Source: Entrophospora sp. SA101 (Eukaryota > Glomeromycota > Glomeromycetes > Entrophosporales > Entrophosporaceae). Taken from it: a stretch of DNA of 43,909 nt. The first letter of the stretch is position 1; each line of letters starts with the position of its first letter. Made by a program: the position numbers and the translations under genes. The notes beneath the pieces are model-generated. The model was not told the DNA's origin. It worked only from the letters and a program-made list of their open reading frames with translations, and did not search any database. The stretch is from contig CAUDNR010003391.1 in NCBI GenBank assembly GCA_958430865.1, positions 8,533-52,441 on the forward strand, given 5' to 3'. Shown here one piece after another: positions 33,729 through 43,909 of this stretch.

Positions 33729-36172
33729 TCATTCAAAACAAGGAAGATAGGATAATCCATCAGCAGGAGTTGGTGATTGAGGATCTTGACTATTTTTTAG
33801 ATAATCTTTAGTGGATTTTTCTGGTGAGCATTGAACTGTATTCACCTTTATATAACTAGCATCATTTAAATGTCTATTTATTTTATTCATTTTTCTGACA
33901 GTTGAAAGTACCTCACTCTGTTGTAATAATAAAAGTCATCATTAGTATCAAGAAAGAATATCTATGAATGAACATTCATTACTAATTCTTACCTGAAAAC
34001 ACATTAATTCAACCATATTTGTTGCAAAAATTTCAAAATCATCAAAAGAAACTGGTATTTTTATGGATAGGAATTGATTAAGAAGATATATTGAAGGAAG
34101 TGGTCTACTCATATACTTAATATTAATATATCCATCTATAGAGAAAATATTTAGTTATACATATATAAACAAACAGTATTTTTCTATCATGGACTTCTAC
34201 TTACTGACCGACTGGATAATATAAACTCTTGCAATTTCCTTTGATACTGTTTTTAATAAATTGTTTAAAATCCTCATTGCATTTCTACATAATTTCATGT
34301 GATCATCACCTTTTTTTTCTGTTGCTTTTTTTCCTTTAGAGAATTCAATTAATACAATTGCTTTATTAGTTTTTTTCTTTGTTTTAATCACTTTTACTAT
34401 GCCATCAAATTTATGCTTTTTAGTGTCAATTCAATCCTAGTGAAATAAATAGAGAATTAGTAGTGGCAAAAAAATCAAATGAATTAAAATTCACAATTGA
34501 TATTCACCATCCAAGATCTAACATATCACTATGCATTCTAAATAGCCTTGAAATTATATAAACAATAGTGTCAATGGAATAGGTCCTTTCAAGGTTGCCA
34601 TAATTTGATTCATTTGAGACTGGTGCCTCCAATCTAACAGAGCTATTAATATTAACAAAGTTAGAAATAATGCAAAGGTTGGTTCACATGTGTGAAAACA
34701 CTTACCAATGTGTCATAATTTGTTGTGCTATATTGTAACCTTCATTATAGTAAGGATCAAATCTACCATCAATAAAACTTTTCCTCACCAAGGTTGGGAC
34801 CCAAGCCCTTTTGCAATATTTTTCATTAATATATTCTTTAAATTCCTTTGTTTGATTCTGCCATTCCTGCTTTCTCAGCACACCATTTAACCAATTGAAT
34901 TCTTCTTTGTCAAATTTTGATTGAATTAGAAAATATATCTTTTTATCAGAAACCTCTATAATCCCATTAAGCAATAAAGAATCCATATGTGTTTTCTTTG
35001 AATTTTTTCTTTTTCTTGAGCTTTTCTTAAAATTGTAGTTAATTTACCAGAAATTTTAATTTCAAACTAGAAGATTATTCAGGGTGAGCATATAAAGAAA
35101 GAGATTAAATATTATGATTAAAATCTCCAAGTTGCAGAAGCCATTCTACATTAAAAGAAAGTCAATAATACCTCTGTAAGATTTTCCCCTACATGTTCAA
35201 TAACTTCTAAATCATTCTCTCCATCTTCTTCAGAATAAGTATTTGTATCTTCAGAAATTGTCTTGGTCGTTTTTATCTGTATAAAAATATAAATGTTAAA
35301 AAAGCAAGGATTTTTTGTAAGTTGAAACATTATCTGAGGTTACATCTGTGCTGACCTTTTTATTAATCTTCTCAGAACAAATTCGCCACTATTCAATGTT
35401 TGCATTTCATAATTTGAAATAAAATTTAAATTTTGTTCCTCAATTAAATCATGTGTTTTATTATTTGATATCGATCTATCAACAATGAACTGAATCTGTA
35501 AGCCATTATCAAAAACAGAATTAATAATGCACTTAACCTTGGAATTTGACATAAATAGCCATTATACATACCTCAGTTTGTTTCATCTGAAATTCACCTC
35601 TTTCAATTTCTACATCTAACCAAAATCTTTTAACCTCCTCATTTTGTGTTTGATCCTTACAAAAAGATAATAACAAAAATGATTAGTAAACTTGCTCCAA
35701 AACAGTGACAGCAAAGGCAGGTCCTTGGAGGCTACAAAAGAAACGCGCTCTTGGTACCAAGAACATGCCCTGGTCCTTCATGCAGATTTAGGATGAAGCC
35801 CATCAGATTGCATCTGTAACTAGCCTGAGCATGCCAGGCCGCTTAGATGGTTGTTTAGACAATGAAATTAAAATAAAAATATATTTTGCTATCACCTCAT
35901 TTTTCAATATTAAACTTAAACTATACTGACCAGCATTCCATCTTTTTTGAGTTTATTTGCAACCATAATCCATTTTTCATCTTTAGATATTTGTGCAATA
36001 TATGATAGAAATTTTGAGATGAGTGCATGTTCAGCAGATTTATTGTATGTAAAATCTTGTTTGATACTACGAAATCGAAGTATTGAAATGAGTGTAAGGT
36101 TATTTTTGTCTAAATAATCTTCAAATCCTTCAAATTTCAAATTGTAATAATATTTCTGACATTTTTGACGTT
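33729..36172 (-). pseudogene. Decayed multi-exon gene of an unidentified, probably expanded family
   Basis: Exon-like blocks (minus): 36172-35931, 35655-35572, 35495-35356, 35276-35172, 35025-34706, 34642-34508, 34436-34205, 34135-33993, 33917-33729 (stop). Most junctions are GT-AG and in phase, and the text reads as real protein: FEGFEDYLDKNNLTLISILR, EEVKRFWLDVEIERGEFQM, a basic RKRKNSKK stretch, WVPTLVRKSFIDGRFDPYY, GDDHMKLCRNAMRILNNLL, IPVSFDDFEIFATNMVELM. Two defects: the junction 35356/35276 does not join in phase (the only open frame of the next exon needs phase 0), and the block at 34436 needs a one-base shift to reach its open frame. No start codon is clear at the 5' end. No domain is recognised. 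It could be functional if my splicing there is wrong. Confidence 0.6.
35700..35860. other. G+C-richer insert within an intron
   Basis: Between exon-like blocks of the minus-strand gene, about 160 bp (starting GCAAAGGCAGGTCCTTGGAG) are much less AT-rich than all neighbouring introns. It has no open frame of note and no terminal repeats that I can see. It may be a small inserted repeat or retrocopy. Confidence 0.4.
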
Positions 36173-36192
36173 CTGTAATATTAACAATAAAA

Positions 36193-36283
36193 TAAAAAAA
36201 CGCGTAACAATAATAATAATAAAATGCGTAACAATAATAATAAAAAAACGCGTAACAACAATAATAAAAAAACGCGGTAACAG
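36193..36283. repeat. Tandem repeat of about 30-bp units
   Basis: Three to four imperfect copies of AAAACGCGTAACAATAATAA lie in a row, just upstream of the first exon-like block of the minus-strand decayed gene. Confidence 0.8.
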
Positions 36284-36598
36284 CTTTTTTTATTGGCTGT
36301 TGTTTGTAGACAACATTCCAATTCCGGCATTATTGGTCACAATAACTCAGTGAACTCAATTTTTATTATTAAACAATACAATTGAGAGATTCTTTAATAG
36401 AGAATTGCTTTTATGTGAGCAAATAACCTTGAATGATGATTTGGACAATAATAATATTACTTCAAAGTGTTAAAAGGGAAAAAAAATAATGAATAGGAAA
36501 AAACGGAGGTTGAATGACTAATTCACACTGGCAAGAAAACCCCCAAATTAATATCCCTAATCTTTTCTTCTTTTTATATTAATATATGGTATATTCAG

Positions 36599-38007
36599 GA
36601 AGTAGCAGGTCCACCAGGAAACCAAATAATAACTCACACTGTTGGTGACACCAAAAAACCATTGTGTACTGATATTCTAAATTTGGTGGCTATTTTAAGA
36701 AATCACCTTAATATTGATGTGAAATATAGCAAAAACAGATTAAGATTTTCAGCACACAGGTTATAGGTAGTTCATTTGTCACATGTTCACTTTATGCAAA
36801 AGCAATAAATTATATTTTAATAACATACCTTTTTCTTTTATCATTTATTTTAGAAAATCAATCAACATTATATGCCCTTAGCATCTTGGAAGATGGTAGG
36901 TTTCTGTCTTATAAGCTGGCATCTGCAGATTTGCCATTTGATTTCAATTCACGTTCAAAGTACAAGGGAATATTATGGATGATGGCCAAGTTTCATGTAA
37001 GTGAATAATATGAGTGTTATATGTTTCAAAGTATATAATAACCTCTTTGCTATCTTTAGGATGAAATGATTCAACAAATGGCTATTTTAGACAAAATTGA
37101 TCATTTACTTATTACATGTAAAGGCAAAACAGTACATGATATTTTGAGAGTGTAATTCATTCCAATATAATAAAGGACAAATGGTAGTCTTAGTGCATTA
37201 TTTTTATTATTTTTTACTTAAAAAATTTTTAAACATTTGTGTCCCGTTGTTTATAGGGGTGAGATCCAAGTCTTGGCTACACAGGATGAAAGAAATGAAA
37301 ATAGCAATCCATTCCAAAGAAGCAAACTTGGTAGGAAGGTTGATATGCTGGGGTTCTTATTAAACATACCAAACAAAATGGAAATAATATTTGGTGAAGT
37401 ATCTTTAGGATTAGGACCATTTGGGTTGCCTGTAGCAACCAAGAAGAAGAAATATGTTGACAAGATAAAACTTTCGGTAATAATGAGAGATGCTTTAAAT
37501 AAAACTTTAAAAGGATTGAATTTTGTATCTGATGAGCAAAGGAAGAAATTGGTTGTTTTTGGTTGGACGCAGATAGGTATAGGTTTTTTTTTCAATGCAT
37601 TATGTAGGTTTTATTTCCAGGGTTTGTTGGTTAATTGAAATATTTCTCCTAATACAGGATTTGAAATTAATCTTTATGTAATGACGTGGTATGGTGATGG
37701 GATTTACCTTTTTGGTTTAATAGATAAGTGCATTTGACCATGCAATGAAAATGATTGCATGCTATATGAAGACATTTATTGTACTTTAAAAGAATTGGAG
37801 GTACACTATTACTTTTTATTCTATATGACAATTGATTTAATTGATTTATATGATCAATCAACTAATTTAACTTAATTTTCATAGAATAAATTATCAGAAA
37901 CTGAAAGTATAGCACAAACATTGCATGTTTTGAACATCAAAGGAAAACGAAGAAATCTTGTAACTGAGAATATTCCTATTCTAAACGTGAACAAAACTCC
38001 TGAATAA
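36599..38007 (+). pseudogene. Decayed multi-exon gene, head-to-head with the preceding one
   Basis: Blocks 36599-36759, 36854-36996, 37060-37151, 37257-37576, 37658-37800 and 37885-38007 read as protein: GNQIITHTVGDTKKPLC, DILNLVAILRNHLNIDV, SILEDGRFLSYKLASADLPF, KGILWMMAKFH, KVDMLGFLLNIPNKMEIIFG, LGPFGLPVATKKKKY, SVIMRDALNKTLKGLNFVS and KKLVVFGWTQIG. The donor at 36759 leaves two bases whereas the next block requires one, a frame conflict. In block five the frame carries an in-frame TGA at 37735-37737 and then continues with CNENDCMLYEDIYCTLKEL. These argue for a pseudogene. I do not recognise a domain; the style resembles multicopy hypothetical families of arbuscular mycorrhizal fungi. The beginning is missing or unseen. 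Confidence 0.68.
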
Positions 38008-38317
38008 TAATGTTATTTAATGCTGTAATCAAATTCTTATTAGATATTTGAGAATTAGTGGTGTTTTAATTTTAAATTTAAGTTGCTTAATTATTTTAAT
38101 TTGCAAACTAAATTTTATAAATTGTTAAATAAATTGTTTTTCAAAAATTTAAATTTTTTATTCCATATCCACCAATTATGAATCACAATAAAAGAAAAAA
38201 CTAAATCCTTATTGAATTTGCACCTTCGACCTAATTATATTAAATTTTGATTAAAAAATGAGATGTAGATAAAACACCCTTAATCATCATGATCACATTA
38301 TTGAAGCCACCATGACT

Positions 38318-38387
38318 AAATTTTGAACCCTGTAATCCTTAGTAATACTAATGTTCACTTTGTTTGGTTTTGTTGCAGTATGCCCCA
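38318..38387 (-). repeat. Pogo-type terminal repeat, right copy 1
   Basis: Ends with GTTTTGTTGCAGTATGCCCC on the plus strand, the inverted form of the 33471 block, with the shared internal AATGTTCACTTTG and TTTTGAACCCTGTAATC. Confidence 0.85.
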
Positions 38388-38419
38388 AATAATCATATAT
38401 TTACAGAGGGATTAACACC

Positions 38420-38488
38420 AATTTTGATCCCTGAAATTATTGGTAATACCAATGTTCACTTTGTCTGGTTTTGTTACAGTATGCCCCA
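38420..38488 (-). repeat. Pogo-type terminal repeat, right copy 2
   Basis: A second copy in the same orientation (TGGTTTTGTTACAGTATGCC), ending CCCCA followed by TA. Together with the 33471 block it brackets about 5 kb containing the two decayed genes. Confidence 0.85.
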
Positions 38489-38731
38489 TATATGAATACA
38501 AAGTCAAAATTTGACTTTAAGGCTGAGATTATTTTCGGTTTTATTAACAACTTGCTTCAAAAATTTTTTTAAAGCAGAAAGAAGTTATATATCAAATTTG
38601 GTGGCAATTGCTACACAGCAAGGGTATCAAACGAGGGTATGAAGACATTCCATTCGAAATATCATGCTCTATAATTTTAATCCATTTTTATTTTTAGTGT
38701 AACTAGCTATATATATCTTGGAATTTTCAAG

Positions 38732-40266
38732 ATGAAAAATATTTCTTTCACCAGAACAAATAATCATTGTTTGTTGTTTTCAAACCTTTTAAATTCAATT
38801 TCACCATCATTCTCAAAATCCCTTAATAATAAAAATTTTTTTTCACACTCACATTCTACATTGATCAAAAATGGGTTATCATCATCTTCTTCATTATCCA
38901 ATAATTCACTCGCTATTACTTGGCCAGACACTTCTTTCACTTCTAAATACAATTATATCTGGTTACGTGATAATTGTCAATGTTCTCAATGTGTTCACCC
39001 TAACAGCGGACAAAAGTTGTTTTCCACTGCAAATATTCCACTTGATATCAAACCATTATCAATTAATTTCATGGAGGATTCAGTTGAAGTTGCTTGGGAT
39101 AAACCATTGTTACTATCATTAAATACAAAAGGATCACAAAAATCGGATTCTTTGTTCATGTCATCAATTAAATCTCATAAAAGCATCTATTCATTAAACT
39201 TTTTAAAAGCTTTTAGTGTAGTGCCATCTTCTTCTTCGCTCTCAATTGATTCCACAACCAGACTTACAAATGATATCACAAAAATCAATACAAGTAATCC
39301 ATTTCTCCCTCGCCATAACAGATTTGTAAACCATATTTTGTGGGACAAATCATTATTTTCTGAAAAGATTACTTCAATTGACTATTCAAATTACATGTCC
39401 TCCAATAAAAATTTACTCAAAACTCTAGAACATTTATGGAGGTATGGATTGGTATTTATAAACAATGTGCCAATTGCTCTTCATCAGAATGAAGGAGAAA
39501 AACAACTAGCGATAGAGAATGTGGTGAAACGAATTGGTACAATAAAAAATACATTTTATGGAAGAACTTGGGATGTTGTTTCATTACCTGGTGCTAAAAA
39601 TATTGCTTATTCAAATTTGGAATTAGGTTTACATATGGACTTATTGTATGAAATAATAATAAATAATCTTTTTTTATTTCTTATATTGTTAATTATATTT
39701 ATTTTTTTTTTTAAAGATATTATGAATCACCACCAGGTATACAACTTTTACACTGTTTAAAAAATTCAGCAGAAGGCGGATCAAGTATATTTTCAGATTC
39801 ATTTAAGGCTATAGAAGTATTAAAGAACAAGTATCCTAGAGATTATCAAATACTCGTAGAAGTACCAATTACTTTTCAATATGTAAATGATGGACATCAC
39901 ATGTGTTTCAATCGTCCTTTGATAGTTAATGATAACTATAATAATCAAACTTCACATGTAAATTATTCACCACCATTTCAAGGTCCAAATGAATATTTAT
40001 TGATACTGTCAGATGATGAGATAAACAGATTTTATCAAGCGTATCAAAGATTTTGTTCAATAATTGAAGATCCTGACATGAAATTCGAAATAAGACTGAA
40101 TCCTGGTGATTTGGCAATGTTCATGAATAGACGTGTACTGCATGGAAGAACAAGTTTTGACTTGAGAAATGGAGAGAGGCATTTGAAAGGAAGTTATATT
40201 GATTTATGTGAATTTAAAGATAAATACAGAACACTATTATCAAAATATCAAGATATAAAACATTGA
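38732..40266 (+). CDS. Gamma-butyrobetaine/trimethyllysine dioxygenase-like 2-oxoglutarate oxygenase
   Basis: Exons 38732-39645 and 39717-40266 give 487 residues. Residues 1 to about 45 are Ser/Asn/Lys-rich with no acidic residue, compatible with a mitochondrial presequence. YIWLRDNCQCSQCVHP (residues 75-90) is the N-terminal zinc site of the BBOX/TMLH family (Cys82, Cys84, Cys87, His89). The double-stranded beta-helix core has the Fe(II) motif HMD (His301, Asp303) and the distal VLHGR (His447), with Arg459 in GERHLKGSY placed to bind 2-oxoglutarate. Family members hydroxylate gamma-butyrobetaine or trimethyllysine in carnitine synthesis. It is longer than the roughly 390-420-residue animal enzymes because of the N-terminus and a Ser-rich insert near 165-200. 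Which of the two substrates it uses cannot be decided; a related TauD-type role is possible. Confidence 0.92.
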
Positions 40267-40901
40267 AGGTCAATATATATACAGTATATAATATATGTGT
40301 ACATGGAAGATGTATTTTGATTTTTGAAATAATAACATACATATAAATATTGATATATTCTATCTTATCATTATTATAATTTATTTACCATTCTCATCAT
40401 ATTTAGAAAGAAAGTTCAGAGATGCCATCCTGATGCACTAATAGTATAATATTCAGAATTTGTTTTCATCTAATTTAGGTCTTTACTAATTGCTTTATTA
40501 ACATATTCAACTAACCACAATTTATAAAGATAAAATGTATTCAAATACTGCTCTTGCCTGTATGCCTAACAAAAGTAACTAAACAATGTCTTTAATGTAC
40601 TCTCTTTCAAATATCGTAGTACTTTCAAGCTTTCGATAAAAATTTTTAAAGCTGAATTGATTTGTTATTGGTGCGTACTTGCAATTGTATTATTATTATA
40701 ACGAATAGACTTCTTTCCTGAAAGGTATTGTATTGAAAAAAAATCGATGATGATTGTCATGTGATTCAAGTGTAACAATAAAATTGACGTGTCTTTCTGA
40801 TAAACAAAACAAATATTTAATAGATCTAATAGATCCAAAAATTAAATAATATTAAATCGGAATTACCAAAATCCAATTTTTTTACTAAATTAAAAAATAA
40901 T
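40267..40901. other. Intergenic between the dioxygenase and kinesin genes
   Basis: AT-rich. It holds the presumed terminator of one gene and the promoter of the next; no gene or repeat is recognised. Confidence 0.5.
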
Positions 40902-42983
40902 ATGGAAATAACTTCTGTTAACAGTAATTACGTTGGTTCAGAAAGATCAAAAAAACGAAGGAGAAGTAATTTTGATAATGTTGGGAAGATTGAAGAAATG
41001 AATATTCAAGTAGTAGTTAGGTGCAGGTGAGTTATACAAAGAATAAAAATACTAAACAATAATTTTTAAACATAATTGCTTAACGCTTTGTTGTTCTTCG
41101 AAAAAAAAATTTTCAATTAAAAGAGCAAAGTTGGAAAGAGAGGAAAAAATCAAATCTCCAGTTGTCATAAAAACCACACATCGTGATGTACAAATACGAT
41201 TAAAAACTGAGGATGCATCTTGTAAAAGTTATACTTTCGACAAAGTATTCGGGAAAGAAGCAAATCAACAAAAAATATTTGATTCTGTGGTTAACCCAAT
41301 ATTGTATGAGGTGTTGGATGGGTTTAATTGTACTCTGTTTGCATATGGTCAAACATCAACTGGTAAAACGTATACAATGGAGGGAGATTTGAATATTAGA
41401 TATGGTATTAGTGGTGGCAATGTGATTATTAGTCCAAATGCTGGTGTCATCCCACGTTCTCTTTGCAGTCTTTTTCAAACTTTGGAATCAGAATCTGCTG
41501 ATTATTCAGTGAAGGTTTCTTATATCGAATTGTATAATGAAAAATTGAAAGATCTTTTGTCTAATAATAGCCAACAAAGTTTGAAAGTTATAGATGATGG
41601 TAATAATAAAGGTGTTTTGTATGGACATGAAGAAGTGCCTTTAAAAGATGCTGCTGAAGGTATCAATGTTTTGAAACAAGGATCTATTAAAAGACAAAAT
41701 GCTTCAACTAATTATAATGATAAATCAAGGTATCTAGCAAATAAAAATTTAGAGATTACATAAACAATTAGTATATGCATTAATTGAAATAATGTATGCT
41801 ATGCTATTATTATTATTATTAATAGCCGTTCACACTCAGTATTTACAATTACAGTTCATATTAAAGAAACAATGCCTGATGGTGAAGATTTGTTGAAAGT
41901 TGGTAAATTTAATTTTGTTGATTTAGCAGGATCAGAATGTATTGCTCGTACAGGTGCTGAAAACAAACATGCAAAAGAAGCTGGAGTAATTAACAAAAGC
42001 TTGTTAACACTTGGTCGATGTATTAATAATCTTAATGAACATTCTCTACATATTCCTTATAGGTACAGTATATTAATTAATTAAACATTGTTAAGTGGAG
42101 ATAATTAATTAATAATAATGATTTTTACTTTATTATTATTTTTATTATCATTAAGAGAAAGTAAATTGACAAGATTATTACAAGACTCACTTGGAGGTAG
42201 AACCAAAACTTGTATTATTGCAACCATATCTCCAGTAAGATCGAGTCTTGAGGAAACCATATCAACATTGGACTATGCAACTCGTGCTAAAAATATTCGT
42301 AATAAGCCGGTTGCTAATCAGCGTGTGACTAAAAAGGCATTGATTCAAGAATATATATACCAAATTGAACGTCTTAAAGCAGATTTATCAGTAAGGAGAA
42401 TGATTTCTTTTTGGTCTGAAATAAATCATATATGTGTATATATATATAAAGAAATTTATATATTATAGGCTGCACATGGACAACATGGTTTTTACATTAC
42501 AAATGAAACACACCAAGAATTTTTAGACAAACAAAAAGAAAATGCAAATCAAATAGAAGAATTACAAAGAAAAAATGATGAATTAATTACTAAAATAGAT
42601 ACAATTGAAAAAGAAAATGCTGAACTATCCTCAAAATTAGGTATTATTTATATTTTCTCTTTGGTAGTATATAATGATTATTTTTTTCTTAATATATAAT
42701 GAAGATAATGATAACAGATAGCTATATTAAATGGTAGATAATCAATTGAAAATTAGCAATCAATATTGTCAAGCTCTTCAAGAACTTCAGCATAAAATGG
42801 TGTCAGTTAAGTCAGAATTTAAATATAAATTGGTAATGTTATATTGCTATTTTTATTTTTTTTTATGAGAGAAGATAAATAATTCAAGATTATAAATATC
42901 TTCTATTTTAGCTTCAATTATTTGATGATCAATTGAACCCTATTACCGATTGTTTTGAAGATAATAATAAGAAAGATTTTTAA
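40902..42983 (+). CDS. Kinesin-5 (BimC/Eg5 class) motor protein, stalk truncated
   Basis: Exons 40902-41026, 41124-41729, 41826-42062, 42156-42390, 42469-42640, 42738-42832, 42912-42983; all GT-AG and in phase, 513 residues. A basic KKRRR stretch (residues 18-22) precedes the motor. The P-loop is GQTSTGKT (117-124), switch I NDKSSRSH (240-247) and switch II DLAGSE (276-281); [14 protein letters not shown] and [14 protein letters not shown] follow. The neck ([32 protein letters not shown]) is diagnostic of kinesin-5, the plus-end tetrameric motor that slides spindle microtubules apart. About 120 residues of coiled coil follow, then a TAA. The usual roughly 600-residue stalk and C-terminal BimC box are missing. 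It is a shortened paralogue or a 3'-truncated gene; the motor has no visible lesion. Confidence 0.93.
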
Positions 42984-43909
42984 ATAAAATCGGTGTAATC
43001 AAAAATCCCAATGATTTTTTATATACAAAAATGGATTTCGATGCTCCACGAATTTAATCGGGTTGTATATATAAATATATATATATATATATATTCAAGC
43101 TTCCCAAAAAAAATTTAACGAATATTCAAAAGAAAAACATCGATTTCTGACAGTAATGGTTTGTTTAAATTATCGTTGTACGTGACTACACACTAACCTT
43201 CTTGGCTTGGACGGTTTTTTTATCTTCCATATTCCATGTGATTGTTGATTATACAATTGTTGGTTATCTTAATAAACCAACTAAACTTTTTTATTGTTCA
43301 TCTATTCACCATCCATTTACAAATTTATTCATAATACATAAATAAACGTAGAAAAGAGATCTATACATATATACAATATTCCTTTTTGTTTAATAAAACA
43401 CTTTTGTGTCGGAAATTGCAATAGCAGTAGGATTTGAGTATTTGCTTTGGTATGAAGTAAAGGTTTGGTTTTTGGTTTTGTTATGCATAAACATTTTTGT
43501 TTAACTTTTTGTAAACGGGTTTAATTGTTTAGGTGTAAACGTAAGGTGTTAATACCAGTGTCGTTAACGGTTATTACTGATCGATTACCTATACAAAGAG
43601 CTAACAGTTGCCGTTATCACATGTTGTATTATTTTAAAGTAATTGTTGTAAACATACGTCTGACTTTAATCGATCAAAAAAAAGTAAAAATTAAAATAAA
43701 AACTCTGTCGCTTTTATTATGATTCATTGAATAAAGCATGGTAAATTCGTAAAATAAATTAGTTGACGAGCATCGTATATTAATGCAATTAATTGACAAG
43801 TGTAACTAAAATGTTAAATTGAACTCGGCCATTAGTGATGGTCACCAAAACTAAGGAGTTTTGAAATTGTTTAGTTTTGATAAGTTTCGAAACTAGTTTC
43901 ACAATGATC
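42984..43909. other. Terminal intergenic region
   Basis: A (TA)n tract lies at about 43074-43094. No kinesin stalk exons, BimC box or other gene are seen on either strand. The last 60 bases contain AAACTAAGGAGTTTTG and GTTTAGTTTTG/CGAAACTAG imperfect palindromes, perhaps the start of another repeat cut by the window edge. Confidence 0.5.

Noticed and set aside
37251..37595. Minus-strand 114-codon open frame with hydrophobic ends
   Set aside because: Antisense of the largest block of the plus-strand decayed gene, which reads as convincing protein.

Overview
The window looks like nuclear DNA of a filamentous fungus, most consistent with an arbuscular mycorrhizal fungus (Glomeromycotina, Rhizophagus-like). 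This rests on the very AT-rich sequence, genes cut by many short GT-AG introns (about 50-200 nt), Asn/Asp-rich low-complexity proteins, many small inverted-repeat elements and decayed members of gene families. The species is inferred, not proven. Exon models were built by hand from splice signals, reading-frame continuity and remembered protein families; no alignment was run.

Layout. 0.1-3.8 kb: a tandem array of about 0.45-0.55 kb repeats, one copy split by a 249-bp MITE with a 5-bp target duplication. 3.8-8.9 kb (minus): one ten-exon gene for a signal-peptide, Pro/Ser/Thr-rich, multi-membrane-span protein with a poly-Asp/poly-Asn tail. 10.0-10.45 kb (minus): a ribose-5-phosphate isomerase pseudogene. 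10.9 kb: a small hypothetical protein. 12.3-13.0 kb: a long-chain alcohol oxidase (GMC family) pseudogene. 13.7-15.7 kb: MITE-like elements. 16.2-17.5 kb: an NT-C2 domain protein. 17.7 kb: another MITE. 18.8-21.2 kb: a 4-coumarate-CoA-ligase-like acyl-CoA synthetase. 22.1-22.9 kb: a doubtful hypothetical gene. 23.5-26.6 kb (minus): a BRD8-like SANT plus bromodomain protein, presumably of the NuA4/TIP60 acetyltransferase. 26.8-29.5 kb: a zinc-ribbon-like ORF, a pogo/Tigger transposase relic, a 1.3-kb inverted-repeat unit and an assembly gap. 30.1-33.4 kb (minus): a 17-exon CLASRP-type SR splicing regulator. 33.5-38.5 kb: two head-to-head decayed genes bracketed by pogo-like terminal repeats. 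38.7-40.3 kb: a gamma-butyrobetaine/trimethyllysine dioxygenase-like enzyme. 40.9-43.0 kb: a kinesin-5 with an intact motor but almost no stalk.

The intact genes are unrelated housekeeping functions (splicing, chromatin, acyl activation, carnitine-type oxidation, spindle motor) separated by repeat-rich DNA. No operon-like system, virus or defence cassette was seen. The most interesting signal is in the CLASRP-like gene: one intron has no usable GT-AG solution that keeps the coding sequence I assigned to that exon, but fits an AT-AC U12-type (minor spliceosome) intron exactly, with an ATATCCTT donor, a TTCTTAAC branch site and an AC acceptor that restore the frame. Other points of note are the stalkless kinesin-5, the family of pogo-like termini spread over 11 kb, and the several dead metabolic genes.
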